Shown: one piece after another, positions 53,651-64,000 of the stretch | How positions within the stretch are numbered: position 1 is the first letter of the stretch | How the letters are laid out: each line of letters starts with the position of its first letter | DNA from: Eupeodes corollae | Taxonomy: Eukaryota > Arthropoda > Insecta > Diptera > Syrphidae | Reading direction: 5' to 3' | NCBI RefSeq assembly: GCF_945859685.1 | Contig: NC_079147.1 | Span: forward strand, 60,232,946-60,296,945 | Length of the DNA stretch: 64,000 nt | Translations under genes and position numbers: made by a program | The notes under the pieces: generated by a model | Database searches by the model: none | What the model saw: only the letters and a program-made list of their open reading frames with translations | What the model was told of the DNA's origin: nothing

Positions 53651-55366
53651 TATTAACTTCCCATAGGAAGTTATTGTAATGGGTCCGATTTGTCAAATTG
53701 AAAATTTTGACATTTCTCGACGTTTCAAGGTCCCTAGAGTCGAAATAAAAGATTTTTAGAAAGATGTCTGTGCGTGCGTGTGTACGTACGTTTGTACGTC
53801 CGTACGTCCGTACGTTCGCGACGTTTTTTTCGTCGTCCATAGCTCAAGAACCAGAAGAGATATCGACTTCAAATAAATTTTGTTATACAGATAATAAGGC
53901 AGAAAGATGCAGAAAGGGCTCTCAAGCAAATTGCGTGGGTGGTTTTTTTACCATAGCAGTTTGAAAAAAATGTGAAAATTTTGGTTAACCCTAAATATCT
54001 TACGAACCAAAAATGCTAGAGACTTGAATGAAATTTTGTATAATATATTGTAACGAGATACCAAACAGGTATATTTTTTGAAAAAAATCAATATAACGGT
54101 TTTTTTTTTTAAATCAATAAAACTGAAAAAAAAAAATTTGTCACCTCCAAAATTTTACGACTGAAATATGATTTCATCTCTAAAACAATTTTGTACAACG
54201 AAGAATAATGTTTTTGACTTCTGATAAAATTTTGAAAAAAATCGAACTCACAGTTTTTTTACAAAAAATAAAAACCTAAAAAAAAATTTATAAAAGTTGG
54301 TAAAAATTGATTTTCGACTCGAATATCTTTTCAAAACTTTGAGATATTGGCTTTTGTCTTTTAAAAAATCTTGTTGTCAACATGCAGTTAAAGTTTGAAA
54401 AAAATCGAATTGACAGTTTTTTTTACAAAAAATAAAAACCTAAAAAAAAAAATTATAAAAGTTGGTAAAAATTGATTTTCGACTCAAATATCTTTTCAAA
54501 ACTTTGAGATATTGGCTTTAATTTACTTTTATCTTTCAAAAAATCTTGTTGTCAACATTCAGTTAAAGTTTGAAAAAATTCGAATTGACAGTTTTTTTAC
54601 AAAAAATAAAAACCTAAAAAAAATGTATAAAAGTTGGTAAAAATTGATTTTCGACTCAAATATCTTTTCAAAATCTTGAAAGTTAGACTTCAAACTTATT
54701 TTATCTTACAAGAAATATTGTTTTCAACATTCGATAAAATTTTGAGAAAAATCGAATTGACAGTTTTTTTACAAAAAATAAAAACCTTAAAAAAAATGTA
54801 TATAAGTTGGTAAAAATTATTTTTCGACTCAAATAACTTTTCAAAACTTTGAGATATTGGCTTTACTTTACTTTCATCTTTCAAAACACTTTGTTGTCAA
54901 CATTCAGTAAAATTTTTGTACAAAATCGAATTGACGGTTTTTTTCACAAAAAATTTAAAACCGAAAAAAATTAACAAAAGTTGGTAAAAATTGATTTTCG
55001 ACTTAAATATCTTTTCAAAAATTGTAGATATTGGCTTTTAACTACTTTTATCTTTCAAAAAATATTGTTGTTAACATTTAGTAAAATTTTGAAAAAAATC
55101 GAATTGATAGTTTTTGTAAAAAAAAAATTAAAAATACTGGCTAAAAGATTATTTTATTTTACTGAAAATATTGTTTTCGATATTCAGTGATTTTTATATA
55201 AAAATCTAACAGTCCGTTTTTTCATAAAAAACAAAATCTACAAAAAATAGTACCTACGCAAGTTTGGTAAAATTGATACGATTACATATAAACAAACTTT
55301 GAAGCAAGACAAATCGACAGACGGGATGGGAAGTTATCAGTGTAATTCGCATCCCAGCCTCTTTTT
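53651..55366 (+). repeat. satellite-cored dispersed repeat, most complete copy
   Basis: Head TTAACTTCCCATAGGAAGTT at 53653, conserved block, CGTACG microsatellite, then units with anchor word near 54242, 54405, 54580, 54752, 54925 and 55099 (mostly 172-175 bp apart). The end block is 'agacaaatcgacagacggga', 'tgggaagttatcagtgt' and 'gcatcccagcctcttttt'. A possible target duplication ATTCTTT flanks it (53644-53650 and 55367-55373). It interrupts the hAT element. No protein is encoded. Confidence 0.85.
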
Positions 55367-55379
55367 ATTCTTTCGGTGT

Positions 55380-57371
55380 CAATCGCATCAGTTTTTTGCA
55401 TTTCTATTTCTAGAATTCCTAGGTTACTTAACCTTCGAGTACTCATTGTTGACCTGAGATAGTTTTTTATTAGTTTTAGTTTTGAAAAACTCCTCTCACA
55501 TCGGGCATTGCTTATTGCTATTGTTAAAAAAAAATACTCAGCATAATGGTAATGTTTGGCAAAATTGTTTCTAATTCAGTCGTACTATGAAATTTAATAT
55601 TTCAAGCGGGTTTGTTCTTTCAAGATCGTAAAGTCTTTCCAAGGAAGATGCAAAGGCTCTTAATGGACCACGTTCTATTTTGAAATCATCGTGAGATACA
55701 TCATGGTCATTTGCTCATTGAATGAAAGTTCCGAATCGTAATCAAAATTTTCAGCCAGTAGCTAGCTGAAAGAAAGTCGAATTTTTTGGCCAAACTTTGC
55801 AATTGGTTAAATCTCTCCTTGATTTTGACGATGATTTTATCTAAGAAAGAAAACAATTTTCTTCTTAACTCTTCGTCATAAGACAGACCAACATCTGTGC
55901 TTCCATCACCAAAGATGTACTTCCTTTTTTTCCCTCTGGGAGGATCCAACGAAATGCCTAAGCTCTCACACAAATTCCTTGCGTAAACAAGAGCATCATT
56001 GACTAATTTTTCTCTTGTGTCTTTAAGAAAAGTCAGTAGAGCACTGATTTTAGCTGCACACTGATAAAGGTCAAGATCTTCGGTTTGTAAGTAAATTTGA
56101 CAATCATTTATTTCATATAAAAAACTGGTTTCCAAAAGCCCAAAAAGCAGAGAGAAGAAAAGGATTGCATTGCTTTAAGCAAAGTTCCTGCATCTGTTAT
56201 CGTATTTCAGCTTTCCTGTCTCAGTAAGCTTTTCTATAGAATTTAAAATATCCTCATAGTAAGAGTATGTGGTCTCCACAGAATCCGCTCTTGCACTCCA
56301 TCTTGTTTCTTAAATCCTTTTCGACGATTTACCAGTAGTCGCAATCAGGACGTCCCACCGATGAGTTGACATTGCAAAAAAACACATAGCATCGTTCCAA
56401 TGTTCCGAAAAAAGTAACTGAGTCGAAGACTCAAGATTTAAAGAGTGATTTGCGCATCGAACGAACTGGGCTTTCGGGTTTATGTCTTGAATGTTTTTTG
56501 GACTCCTGTGTTTTTTCCGGCCATAACAGCGGCATTGTCGTAAGCTTGACCCCTGTAATCCATTATATTGAGGCCGTTGGTTTTTAGTTTACAAAGGATC
56601 ATCTCGGCAATGCCCTCAGCAGTTTTATCTTTCGTTTCAATGAAATCAACAAAGTATTCCACCACTTTTATATGATGATCTTTAATTTTTATATACCGCA
56701 ACACTTGACTGGTCTGGTCTTTATGGGAAATATCAGGAGTGTTATAAAAAATTATTGAATAGTATTTCGCTTTTTTCACCTCAGAAATAATTTGATGTCG
56801 AACTTCTTCTCCTAAAATGTTTATAAATTCATTTTGAATTTGTGGCGACACATAACTTGTTGATATTTTTTCATTCATTTTTATTCTAACAATATGCTAA
56901 CGAAAGACTGGTTTATACTTTGAGATGAGATGTACTAGTTCTAAGAAGTTGCCTCTTTTAGAGCTTGTAGGGTCTTCTCTATGGCCACGAAAAGCTAAAG
57001 TTTGTTTTGCTAGGAATATAATGATGTCAACCATTCTAACAAGAATTTCTTGCCATTTTTTTGATTTATTAGCCAAGAGTTTTTCCTCAGTTCGATCAAT
57101 GGTTTGATCTTTCTGAAGTCTTACTTCCAATTCTTTCCATTTGCAAACATTTATGTTATGTTTTGGACCTCACTCATGGTTCTGTACTTTGGGTCCAGTT
57201 ATTGAATCCATTGGTTGAACAGAACATTGATTGTCCCTCTCTGGTCTTATCTTCGAGATTATGAGATTTTCGGTCGCAACAACCGCTAATCGTGAAGCAA
57301 TGTTTATTTAAGATTTTGTTGTTGATCTGAATGTGTGATGGGTGGATCGTAATTCGCAAAAGATTTACCAT
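55380..57371 (-). pseudogene. hAT transposase (ZMYM1/DUF4371-like)
   Basis: From the 5' side: a zinc-finger-region remnant and KWKELEVRLQKDQTIDRTEE near 57130; then LAKQTLAFRGHREDPTSSKR and NFLELVHLISKYKPVF, the DUF4371 signature. Next are VSPQIQNEFINILGEEVRHQ and DYRGQAYDNAAVMAGKNTGV, part of the RNase H-like core, and LDPPRGKKRKYIFGDGS near 55930. Last is the hAT dimerisation domain, CERSFSKLKLIKNYLRSTMS at about 55500-55440. Frameshifts and stops occur between the blocks. Confidence 0.85.
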
Positions 57372-57719
57372 CGTAGATTTTCAGACTAATACTTATGTTA
57401 AATTTCTGGTTAAATGAAGTTTGTGGTGGTATAGATACAGGTCGATTGGATGCCACCCTATACGAAATTCTGTTTACCGAAAATTATGTCAGGGTTCTTT
57501 TGTTTTGGTTACCTTTTTTTTGCCACCCTCAAACTAGTGCAGGGTTTTTTGTTTTGGTAACCTTTTTTTTTTGCCGCCCCTCAAACCATTGCCCCCCCCC
57601 ACGCTACGCTACTGGATTGATATAAAGATACGGAGAAACGGAATAGTAAAGGGTTTTTTTTACGCTTGTGGTTTTCAAAAGGAATGGTTTGGCATTATTT
57701 TTTTTTAAATGATTTTGTG

Positions 57720-58005
57720 AAAATGGCCCAAATAAATTTCAGCCGAGACGCCAAACTTTCGACATCTTTTGCAGCAATTGAGGCCGTATGTCAGCTAAAA
57801 GGTGCCGAATATTTTCTTTCTAGATAAAACGCTTACCAAAAGTTTCCTTCAATTTAGATTTAGATTTTAGTACCACTATTTGGTAATAAATTTGTGTGAT
57901 TTGCAAACGATTGTTCAGGATTATGTCTGTTGAATATGCAATCGAGTGACAACTGTCAAAAAGACCAACTCCAAATAAAGTATTGCCAAATTGAAAATCA
58001 CATGT
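57720..58005 (-). mobile_element. mariner-like fragment, relative of the 6.6-6.9 kb copy
   Basis: The minus strand has the same leader ('caatttggcaatactttatt') and, after a one-base shift, RLQITQIYYQIV, the first helix of a mariner-like transposase, followed by scraps such as HTASIAA. No catalytic domain. It lies just outside the hAT element. Confidence 0.55.
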
Positions 58006-58187
58006 TTAAAAAAAAACATTCGTTATATTCCAATTATAATATGTTATTAAATTGTATATTTTGTTAAATTTTATATTTATAGTTTTTGAAATTTTATTTA
58101 TATATATTTATACCATCTTAATCCCATAACTGTTACTAAGTGACAACTATTTCAGTTGTTTTACAGTAATGAAAAAAAAAAACAGGT

Positions 58188-58914
58188 AAAAAGAGGCTAC
58201 TATTTTTTGAAGGTTTTATTTTATTTAATATCGAAAACAATATTTTCTGTGAAATGAAATAAGTTTGAAGCCAATAGTTTTAGTATTGTTTTTTCTTGTA
58301 AAAAAACTGTCAATTTGTTTTTATTTTCAAAATTTGACTGAATGTTGAAAACAATATATTTTAAAAGATAAAACTAGTTTGAAGCAAATGTCTCAAAGTT
58401 TTGAAAAGATATTTAAGTCGAAAATCAATTGTTACGAACTTTTATACATTTTTTGTAGGTTTTTTTTTTTTAAGAAAAACTGTCAATTCGTTTTTTTTCA
58501 AAATTTTACTGAGTGTTGACAACAATATTTTTTGAAAGATAAAAGTAAGTTAAAAGCAATATCTCAAAGTTTTGAAAATATGTTTGAGTCGAAAATCAAT
58601 TTTTACCATTTTTTATTAATTTCTTTTTAGGTTTTTATTTTTTGTAAAAAAAACAACAATTCGATTTTTCTCAAAATTTTATGGAATGTTAAAAACAGTA
58701 TTTCTTATAAGATAAAATCAGTTTTAAGTTTTGAAAAGATAATTACGTCGAAAAACAATTTTTAAAAAATTGTATTAAATTTTGTTTAGGTTTTTAATTT
58801 GTTGTTAAAAAATTGTCGATTTGATTTTTTTTTCAAAATTTTACTGAATGTTGAAAATAATCTATTTTAAAAGATAAAACTAGAATATCAATTGTTACGA
58901 ACTTTTATACATTT
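58188..58914 (-). repeat. satellite-cored dispersed repeat, inverted partial copy
   Basis: Reading the minus strand gives units of the 173-bp family and the terminal word 'agcctcttttt' at 58188-58198. The conserved head is absent, because the next copy begins at 58915 in the opposite orientation. Confidence 0.8.
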
Positions 58915-60300
58915 TTAACTTCCCATAGGAAGTTATTGTAATGGGTCCGATTTGTCAAATTGAAAATTTTGACATTTCTTGACGTTTCAAGGTCCGTAGA
59001 GTCGAAATAAAAGATTTTTAGAAAGATGTCTGTACGTTCGTACGTCCGTACGTTCGCTACGTTTTTTTCGTTGTCCATAGCTCAAGAACCAGAATCGAAT
59101 ATCGATTTTAAATAAATTTTGTTACAGATAATAAGGCAGAAAGATGCAGAAAGGGCTCAAGAAAATTGCGTGGGTGGTTTTTTTACCATAGCAGTTTGAA
59201 AAAGGGTGACAATTTTGGTTAACCCTAAATATCTTACGAACCAAAAACGCTAGAGACTTGAATTAAATTTTATATAATGTATTGTAACGTGATATAAAAA
59301 AAAAATGTTTTTGAAAAAAATCCATTTAACGGTTTTTTTTATAAATCAAAAAAACTGAAAAAAAATTTGTCACCTCCAAAATTTTACGACTGAAATATGA
59401 TTTTATCTTTAAAACAATTTTGTGCGACGAAGAATAATGTTTTTGACATCTGATAAAAAAATCGAATAGACAGTTTTTTTACAAAAAATAAAAACCTAAC
59501 AAAAAATGTATAAAAGTTGATAAAAATTGATTTTCGACTCAAATATCTTTTCAAAACTTTGAGATATTGGCTTCAATTTACTTTTATCTTTCAAAAAATC
59601 TTGTTGTCAACATTCAGTTAAAGTTTGAAAAAAATCAAATTGACAGTTTTTGTACAAAAAATTAAAAACCGAAAAAAAAATTAACAAAAGTTCGTAAAAA
59701 ATGATTTTCGACTCAAATATTTTTTAAAAACTTTGAGATAATTTGTTCTTACTAATTTATTCTTATAAGAAATATTGTTTTCAACATAAGGACAAATTTT
59801 GAGAAAAATCGAATTGACAGTTTTTTTACAAAAAATAAAAACCTTAAAAGAAATGTATAAAAGTTGGTAAAAATTGATTTTCGACTCAAATATCTCTTCA
59901 AAAATTTTAAATATTGGCTTCAAACTAATTTTATCTTATAAGAAATATTGTTTTCAAAATTTGGTCAAATATTTAAAAATTCGAATTGACAGTTTTTTTT
60001 ACAAAATATAAAACTCTAAAAAAAAAAAACAATACTAAAACTTAGTAAAAATTTACTTTCGGCTCAAATAGCTTTTTAAAAATGAAAAATATTGGCTTTA
60101 AACTTATTTTATTTCACAGAAAATATTGTTTTCAGTAATTTTTATATAAAAATCCAACAGTCCGTTTTTTCATACAAAATAAAATCTACAAAAAATAGTG
60201 CGCAAATTTGGTAAAAATACATATAGACACAATTTTAAGAAAGACAAATCGACAGACGGGATGGGAAGTTATCAGTTTGTTTCGCATCCCAGCCTCTTTT
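58915..60300 (+). repeat. satellite-cored dispersed repeat, plus-strand copy
   Basis: Head TTAACTTCCCATAGGAAGTT at 58915, a shortened CGTACG microsatellite near 59030, anchor words near 59461, 59636, 59807 and 59981, and end block 'aagacaaatcgacagacggg' then 'cctcttttttaa'. With the preceding inverted copy it forms a head-to-head pair of about 2.1 kb. Confidence 0.85.
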
Positions 60301-60324
60301 TTAATAACCAATTCGCACAATTGT

Positions 60325-60412
60325 AGGACCCGTGGCATTATGGTAAGTGCGTAGAACTGTCACGCCAGAGGTCCCACTATGCAATCGATCGGAAACCACA
60401 CAAAAATTTTTT
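60325..60412 (+). mobile_element. SINE head fragment
   Basis: 'acccgtggcattatggtaag' and 'gcgtagaactgtcacgccag' match the first 50 bp of the SINE at 7201. CTGTCACGC is even closer to a tRNA-Asp anticodon arm. After about 60 bp similarity fades into a T-run; the body and tail are missing. Confidence 0.7.
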
Positions 60413-60419
60413 TTTGGGA

Positions 60420-61100
60420 AAAAGAAGTTTAGTTACACATTTATTTTTCTCTATTTTCCGGACGGAAATTCATTTTCCTGAACAGCTGATACTTTTATGT
60501 TCAAAAGTGAAACGAATCGTTCCATTGATTTGTGTTTCAATTTCACACAATTCCATTAACTGTCAGTAAAATCGGTTCAGACGCTCCTGAATTATTAATA
60601 ATTAGCCGCGTTTTATTATCACCATGATCTGATCCGGATCTTGGATTTACATGCATTACAACAACAACACAAGATCCTGCTTTGTGTTTGGATCTCAATT
60701 TGAGATCCAAAATTTAATTCTTTTTTTCACAACAAGGAGCGCTCTATCATTGTGATTTCACATGTAAATGTTGGTATCATTGCAAACAAATTAAATAAAA
60801 CCTGTATTGCCATATAAACATTTCAATTTGACTGAAATAAAATATTTTTTTAAATAGAAAGCGAGAAGCTTTATATTTATTTATTTGGTATATAATCCAT
60901 GAAATAATTAGATATTTTAACAAAGCTAATTAATTGGTGAATTCAAATAATTAAGTCCAAAAAAATGTATATTTGACATAATTTATGGGTATTATTTTCC
61001 CCAAAAAAAGGAACAAAAAAAATCATTGAGCAAAATGTTCTATGGGCAACCCTGCTTTAAATGTCAAAAAATATAAATAAAATCGAGAAAGCTGCAGCAG
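60420..61100. other. spacer with dispersed-repeat phrase
   Basis: Includes the phrase shared with 35085-35160 ('tgatttgtgtttcaatttca') at about 60515-60570 and a small palindrome GGATCTCAATTTGAGATCC near 60690. No gene seen. Confidence 0.5.
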
Positions 61101-61101
61101 A

Positions 61102-61469
61102 AAAAAATGTTGAAAATACTTTTACATGGGAATTTTTTGAAATCATTCTTTAAATTGAAAATGGTTGTAAGAAACACTTAGGTGACATAAATTAGAACTC
61201 AGAACCGTCTGAACCATCTCAATGAAGAGAGTAGTTTTGAAATGACGGTGGGTTGTATGTAACACTTTTAAGAATTTTGTATGATTTTCTCTCGAAATTC
61301 TTGGAAGTGTTACATACAACCCACCGTCATTTCAAAACTACTCTCTTCATTGAGATGGTTCAGACGGTTCTGAGTTCTAATTTATGTCACCTAAGTGTTT
61401 CTTACAACCATTTTCAATTTCAAGAATGATTTCAAAAAATTCCACGTAAAAGTATTTTCAACATTTTTT
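61102..61469. repeat. long near-perfect inverted repeat (hairpin), arms about 175 bp
   Basis: The left arm from 'aaaaaatgttgaaaatactt' (61102) to about 61278 is matched by the right arm from about 61294 to 61469 in reverse complement, with only a few mismatches and a loop of about 15 bp ('gtatgattttctctc'). The outer edge of the right arm lies in an exon-like sequence. A transcript would fold into one long double-stranded stem. Confidence 0.92.
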
Positions 61470-61597
61470 GATTTTTGTGATTTGCAGGAACATTTTCAGA
61501 AGTTGTGGAGCTACAACTGGAACTTGAATCATCATCGATAAGATTCAATAGGGATAAAATTGAATTGTTTGATTCTTCGCTTTCATCACATTCACTC
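61432..61597 (-). CDS. candidate Ser/Asp-rich terminal exon running into the hairpin
   Basis: An acceptor (TTATTCATAACTCAG) on the minus strand precedes 54 open codons: SECDESEESNNSILSLLNLI, then DDDSSSSCSSTTSENVPANH, then KNQKMLKILLRGIF and TGA at 61434-61432. Composition is that of an acidic, disordered protein tail. The last codons are within the right hairpin arm, so the left arm is an inverted duplicate of this gene end. No family recognised. Confidence 0.35.
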
Positions 61598-61599
61598 CT

Positions 61600-62040
61600 G
61601 AGTTATGAATAATGTAAACTAATCCCAACTTTTTTTTTGTGTATAGTTTTGTGCCATGTGAAAAAATTCCACTCAACTAAAATCTATGACATGAAATCTT
61701 GTTTAAGAAAGTATTCGCAGTTTAAGACAAATTTTGTTTTCAAATTATACTTAAATTAAGTGTTCATCGAAAGCGGTAGGTCATCACGTCATATTAACAG
61801 ATCTTTGAGTGAAAAACAAGCTAGGAAATTGGCCAGTTTATATTTCTAAGAATTTTGGGAAATTTCTCAGATGGATTGACTGATCAGAGGATTTAAATAT
61901 AAGCACTATTTACTATTCATTCTCACTTATCAATCCAATTACCGTTGCATTTCATTTCTTCCTTTTTGAATTGTGCGAATCATTGAAAATCTAATCTCAG
62001 TTTTGACAGCAAAAGTATAAAATTGTGTTTATACATCTAA
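61600..62040. other. spacer, no gene seen
   Basis: AT-rich sequence between the candidate exon and the PIF/Harbinger-like element. No frame or repeat recognised. Confidence 0.4.
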
Positions 62041-62874
62041 AGCGGTCCCTAGACTATCAATATTATTAAACAATATGTTGCACAATATTATTGAATGGTA
62101 GCCCACACTAAACAATATTTCGCACAATAAATCATTTGACAGTTCTTTATTTGTGCTTCAACATCATGCTCGATGATATATAAATACAAAATAAAAAATT
62201 ACCTGAGACATTTCCGGATTTTGTATCATTTGCTTTTGTTGATCATGCTGCTCTTTGATGAGCATAATGTCCTTAAAAAATGCAGCGCATCAAAATACCA
62301 CAAACTTGGTTTAAAAACTTCGTCGGTTACAGCGCCACTTTTTTCCGAATTAGAAATTTGTTTAGTTCTTTCCTGTAATTGGTTCCAAAGAGTTTAGTTT
62401 TTGGATCAGTTTAGCCTTATTTTTTGAAGGTTTCAAAAGTGACAGCTGTCCCAAATATCGGGATATTCAATATGAAACCTTCAAGTGGAATGCTCTTTAT
62501 TCTATAAAGTCTGTGTGACTTGTAGTTGACATAAATTATTACAAAAGTAAGAAGCATCCAATTTAGCCTTATCAGCGTCGGGCTATCTTTCGCGGTATTT
62601 TGCAAGCATTTTTTCGTATCAATCACTTTTAACATTTCTGTTGGAATATTCTTTACACTTCGCATTTCACAAAGTAGGCACAGTTTCATACACTTCGATT
62701 GCGTTCCTCCTTTTTATTGTTATTGTTTGCCATTTTGACATTTAATTCAGGGAGGGGCACAAAATATTGTGCAAACACATCCACAGACTATTCACAACCC
62801 TTCAATATGAGCCCTAGACTCATATTGTGCAATATCAAATATTGCAAAATAATATTGATAGTCTAGGGACCGCT
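62041..62874 (-). mobile_element. PIF/Harbinger-like non-autonomous element
   Basis: TIRs AGCGGTCCCTAGACTATCAA (62041) and the inverse ending at 62874 continue as 'tattattaaacaatatg'-like subterminal repeats. TAA flanks both sides (62038-62040 and 62875-62877), the standard PIF/Harbinger target. The 834-bp element carries only decayed coding sequence on the minus strand. Confidence 0.82.
62200..62700 (-). pseudogene. MADF-like protein remnant of a PIF/Harbinger element
   Basis: The minus strand reads SGAVTDEVFKPSLWYFDALH followed by FLR, resembling the end of MADF (Myb/SANT-like) domains in the second protein of PIF/Harbinger elements. YPDIWDSCHF upstream resembles the MADF start. Frames are broken between them. 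The MADF protein helps the transposase bind DNA; here it is dead. Assignment rests on short matches. Confidence 0.5.
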
Positions 62875-62879
62875 TAAAA

Positions 62880-64000
62880 ATACGAAAATCTCTCAAATAT
62901 TAGAATTATAAACTGGTCAAATTTCAAAACACAGTTTTTGACAGTAAATTGTAAGATCATTGCCGAACAAATTGTGAAACTTGCTTCATGATAACACATA
63001 TTAGTTTTAAATATGCAAAGATGTCCAACAATTTATTGGGAAATATTTAACTAGCTATCTGACACTTAATTGTCAGCCATCTTCTGACTACTACTAACCT
63101 TCTATAAAGAAACAACTTAGGTGTCAGATCATACGTACATAGATAAATTTCAGAAATTATGTAGTCCGCCGCCGCCGCTACTACGAGTTATATAATCCAT
63201 GTGATCAGTCCACTTTTTCAATTTTTTTACTGTATGGCGTCATGGTGGCTTAAATATTGACTTTAAGGGCTTCAAGAGTTGATAGTTTATTGACATAAGC
63301 CAATGACAGCACAGCCCCATTTAAATAATTGAGAGGCGTTAAGTAACACGAATGCGTCCAGTGCACAGGAACACTTCTGGAACGCTGGACGCTTATGACA
63401 AGGTGACTTTTTTGACCCAAATGATGTCGATACTTAGCTGATTAGTCACAAAGAGAATTTAAATCCACTGCCTAAGAATCCCATCCAGCATTTCTACTTA
63501 TAATTCAAAGACACCTCCCTGGAAATTTGTGGCAATATGCTCATTTGGCTTCTACCCTAAATAATGTTTTTTTTTTAAATCATAAAATCAAAAACTAAGG
63601 AAAAAGTTTTACATTTTGGCATATTTTCGTTATAACCATTACCAAATTTTGCGATGACAGAAATTGACTTATGTAAACGCAAGTTTTTGTTATGAAAGTG
63701 AACGCCTCAACTAATGTCAAAATCGCTTTGTCATTTTCCTATTAGGGTGAGTTTTTGAAAACAAAAATATCACTCAGAATGGCTAAAAAGCTCTTGCCAT
63801 TTACCGTAACGATTCACCATGAAGTGTCAACTAACTTTGACATTCTTAAGTGTCAAACCAATGACATTTCTCATCTAGAGCGTTAGAACACTTAAATTTT
63901 TGAAAAATAACATCTATTTTTGTTTAAACTAATATATAACTATTATTTTATATTATTTATTTTTAGGACGTTTAAATAAGTGGATAAATAATAAACAATG
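62880..64000. other. terminal stretch, no gene seen
   Basis: AT-rich, with several TGTCAAA/TTTGACA words between 63640 and 63870 and a GCCGCCGCC run near 63170. No coding frame, RNA gene or TIR pair supported. Confidence 0.4.

Larger units (their letters stand above)
53349..57614 (-). mobile_element. hAT DNA transposon with 8-bp target duplication
   Basis: Ends CAGTGGCGTAGCGTGGG (53349) and, inverted, CAGTAGCGTAGCGTGGG (57614) face each other. The 8-bp flanks GATTGCTA (53341-53348) and GATTGATA (57615-57622) agree in seven positions, as hAT requires. Subterminal GCCGCCCC words lie on both sides. A transposase runs on the minus strand, and a satellite-cored repeat sits in the 3' part (53651-55366). 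Confidence 0.88.

Noticed and set aside
61102..61469. Cruciform-type replication origin
   Set aside because: Nothing but the hairpin itself supports it; foldback element or hairpin RNA are simpler explanations.

Overview
The window looks like a gene-poor, AT-rich, transposon-packed stretch of an insect chromosome, most likely a fly (Diptera). The grounds are short GT-AG introns of about 57-71 bp, a small HMGA-like AT-hook gene, insect-type Tc1/mariner, pogo, hAT, PIF/Harbinger, RTE and CR1/Jockey-group elements, and a scrap of AT-rich insect-style mitochondrial ND4. I see no bacterial features, CRISPR, rRNA or free-standing tRNA genes. The species call is an inference.

Layout. 0-2 kb: decayed Ty3/gypsy pol. 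2.1-3.4 kb: AT-hook exon and possible upstream exons on the minus strand. 4.4-5.3 kb: tandem repeat and an 84-bp piggyBac-like MITE. 6.1-9.0 kb: two tRNA-derived SINE copies, a mariner scrap, a PIF/Harbinger element with a SINE inside it, and an RTE fragment. 9.3-11.9 kb: a broken three-exon RAG1/Transib-like gene. 12.6-13.0 kb: the best host gene, an intact two-exon HMGA-like protein of 109 aa. 13.3-23.8 kb: one Tigger/pogo, five Tc1/mariner elements in a row, one nested in another, and a mariner-like copy carrying a mitochondrial insert. 23.9-31.4 kb: a pogo-like element whose transposase ends in a PHD finger, split by a nearly full-length CR1-like LINE with its own PHD finger. 33.4-39.7 kb: a TIR element, two pieces of an RNase H-bearing LINE, another mariner-like remnant and a nearly full-length RTE. 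40.3-49.6 kb: a Tc1 element stretched to 8 kb by an RTE, a satellite-cored repeat and a Jockey-group LINE. 51-53 kb: pogo and Tc1 pieces between direct repeats. 53.3-57.6 kb: a hAT with 8-bp target duplication, itself hit by the satellite-cored repeat. 58-60.3 kb: two satellite-cored copies head to head. 61.1-61.5 kb: a long near-perfect hairpin. 62.0-62.9 kb: a PIF/Harbinger-like element with MADF traces.

How the parts relate. Nesting gives relative ages: SINE after Harbinger; LINE after the 23.9-31.4 kb pogo; RTE, the satellite-cored repeat and the LINE after the 41.5 kb Tc1. The SINE 3' end matches the RTE 3' end, so RTE machinery probably moved the SINE. Several otherwise open transposase and LINE frames break exactly at A or T runs, so some 'dead' elements may be sequencing artefacts or only recently broken. 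Host coding content I can support is small: the HMGA-like gene, its partial paralogue, and one or two orphan exons.
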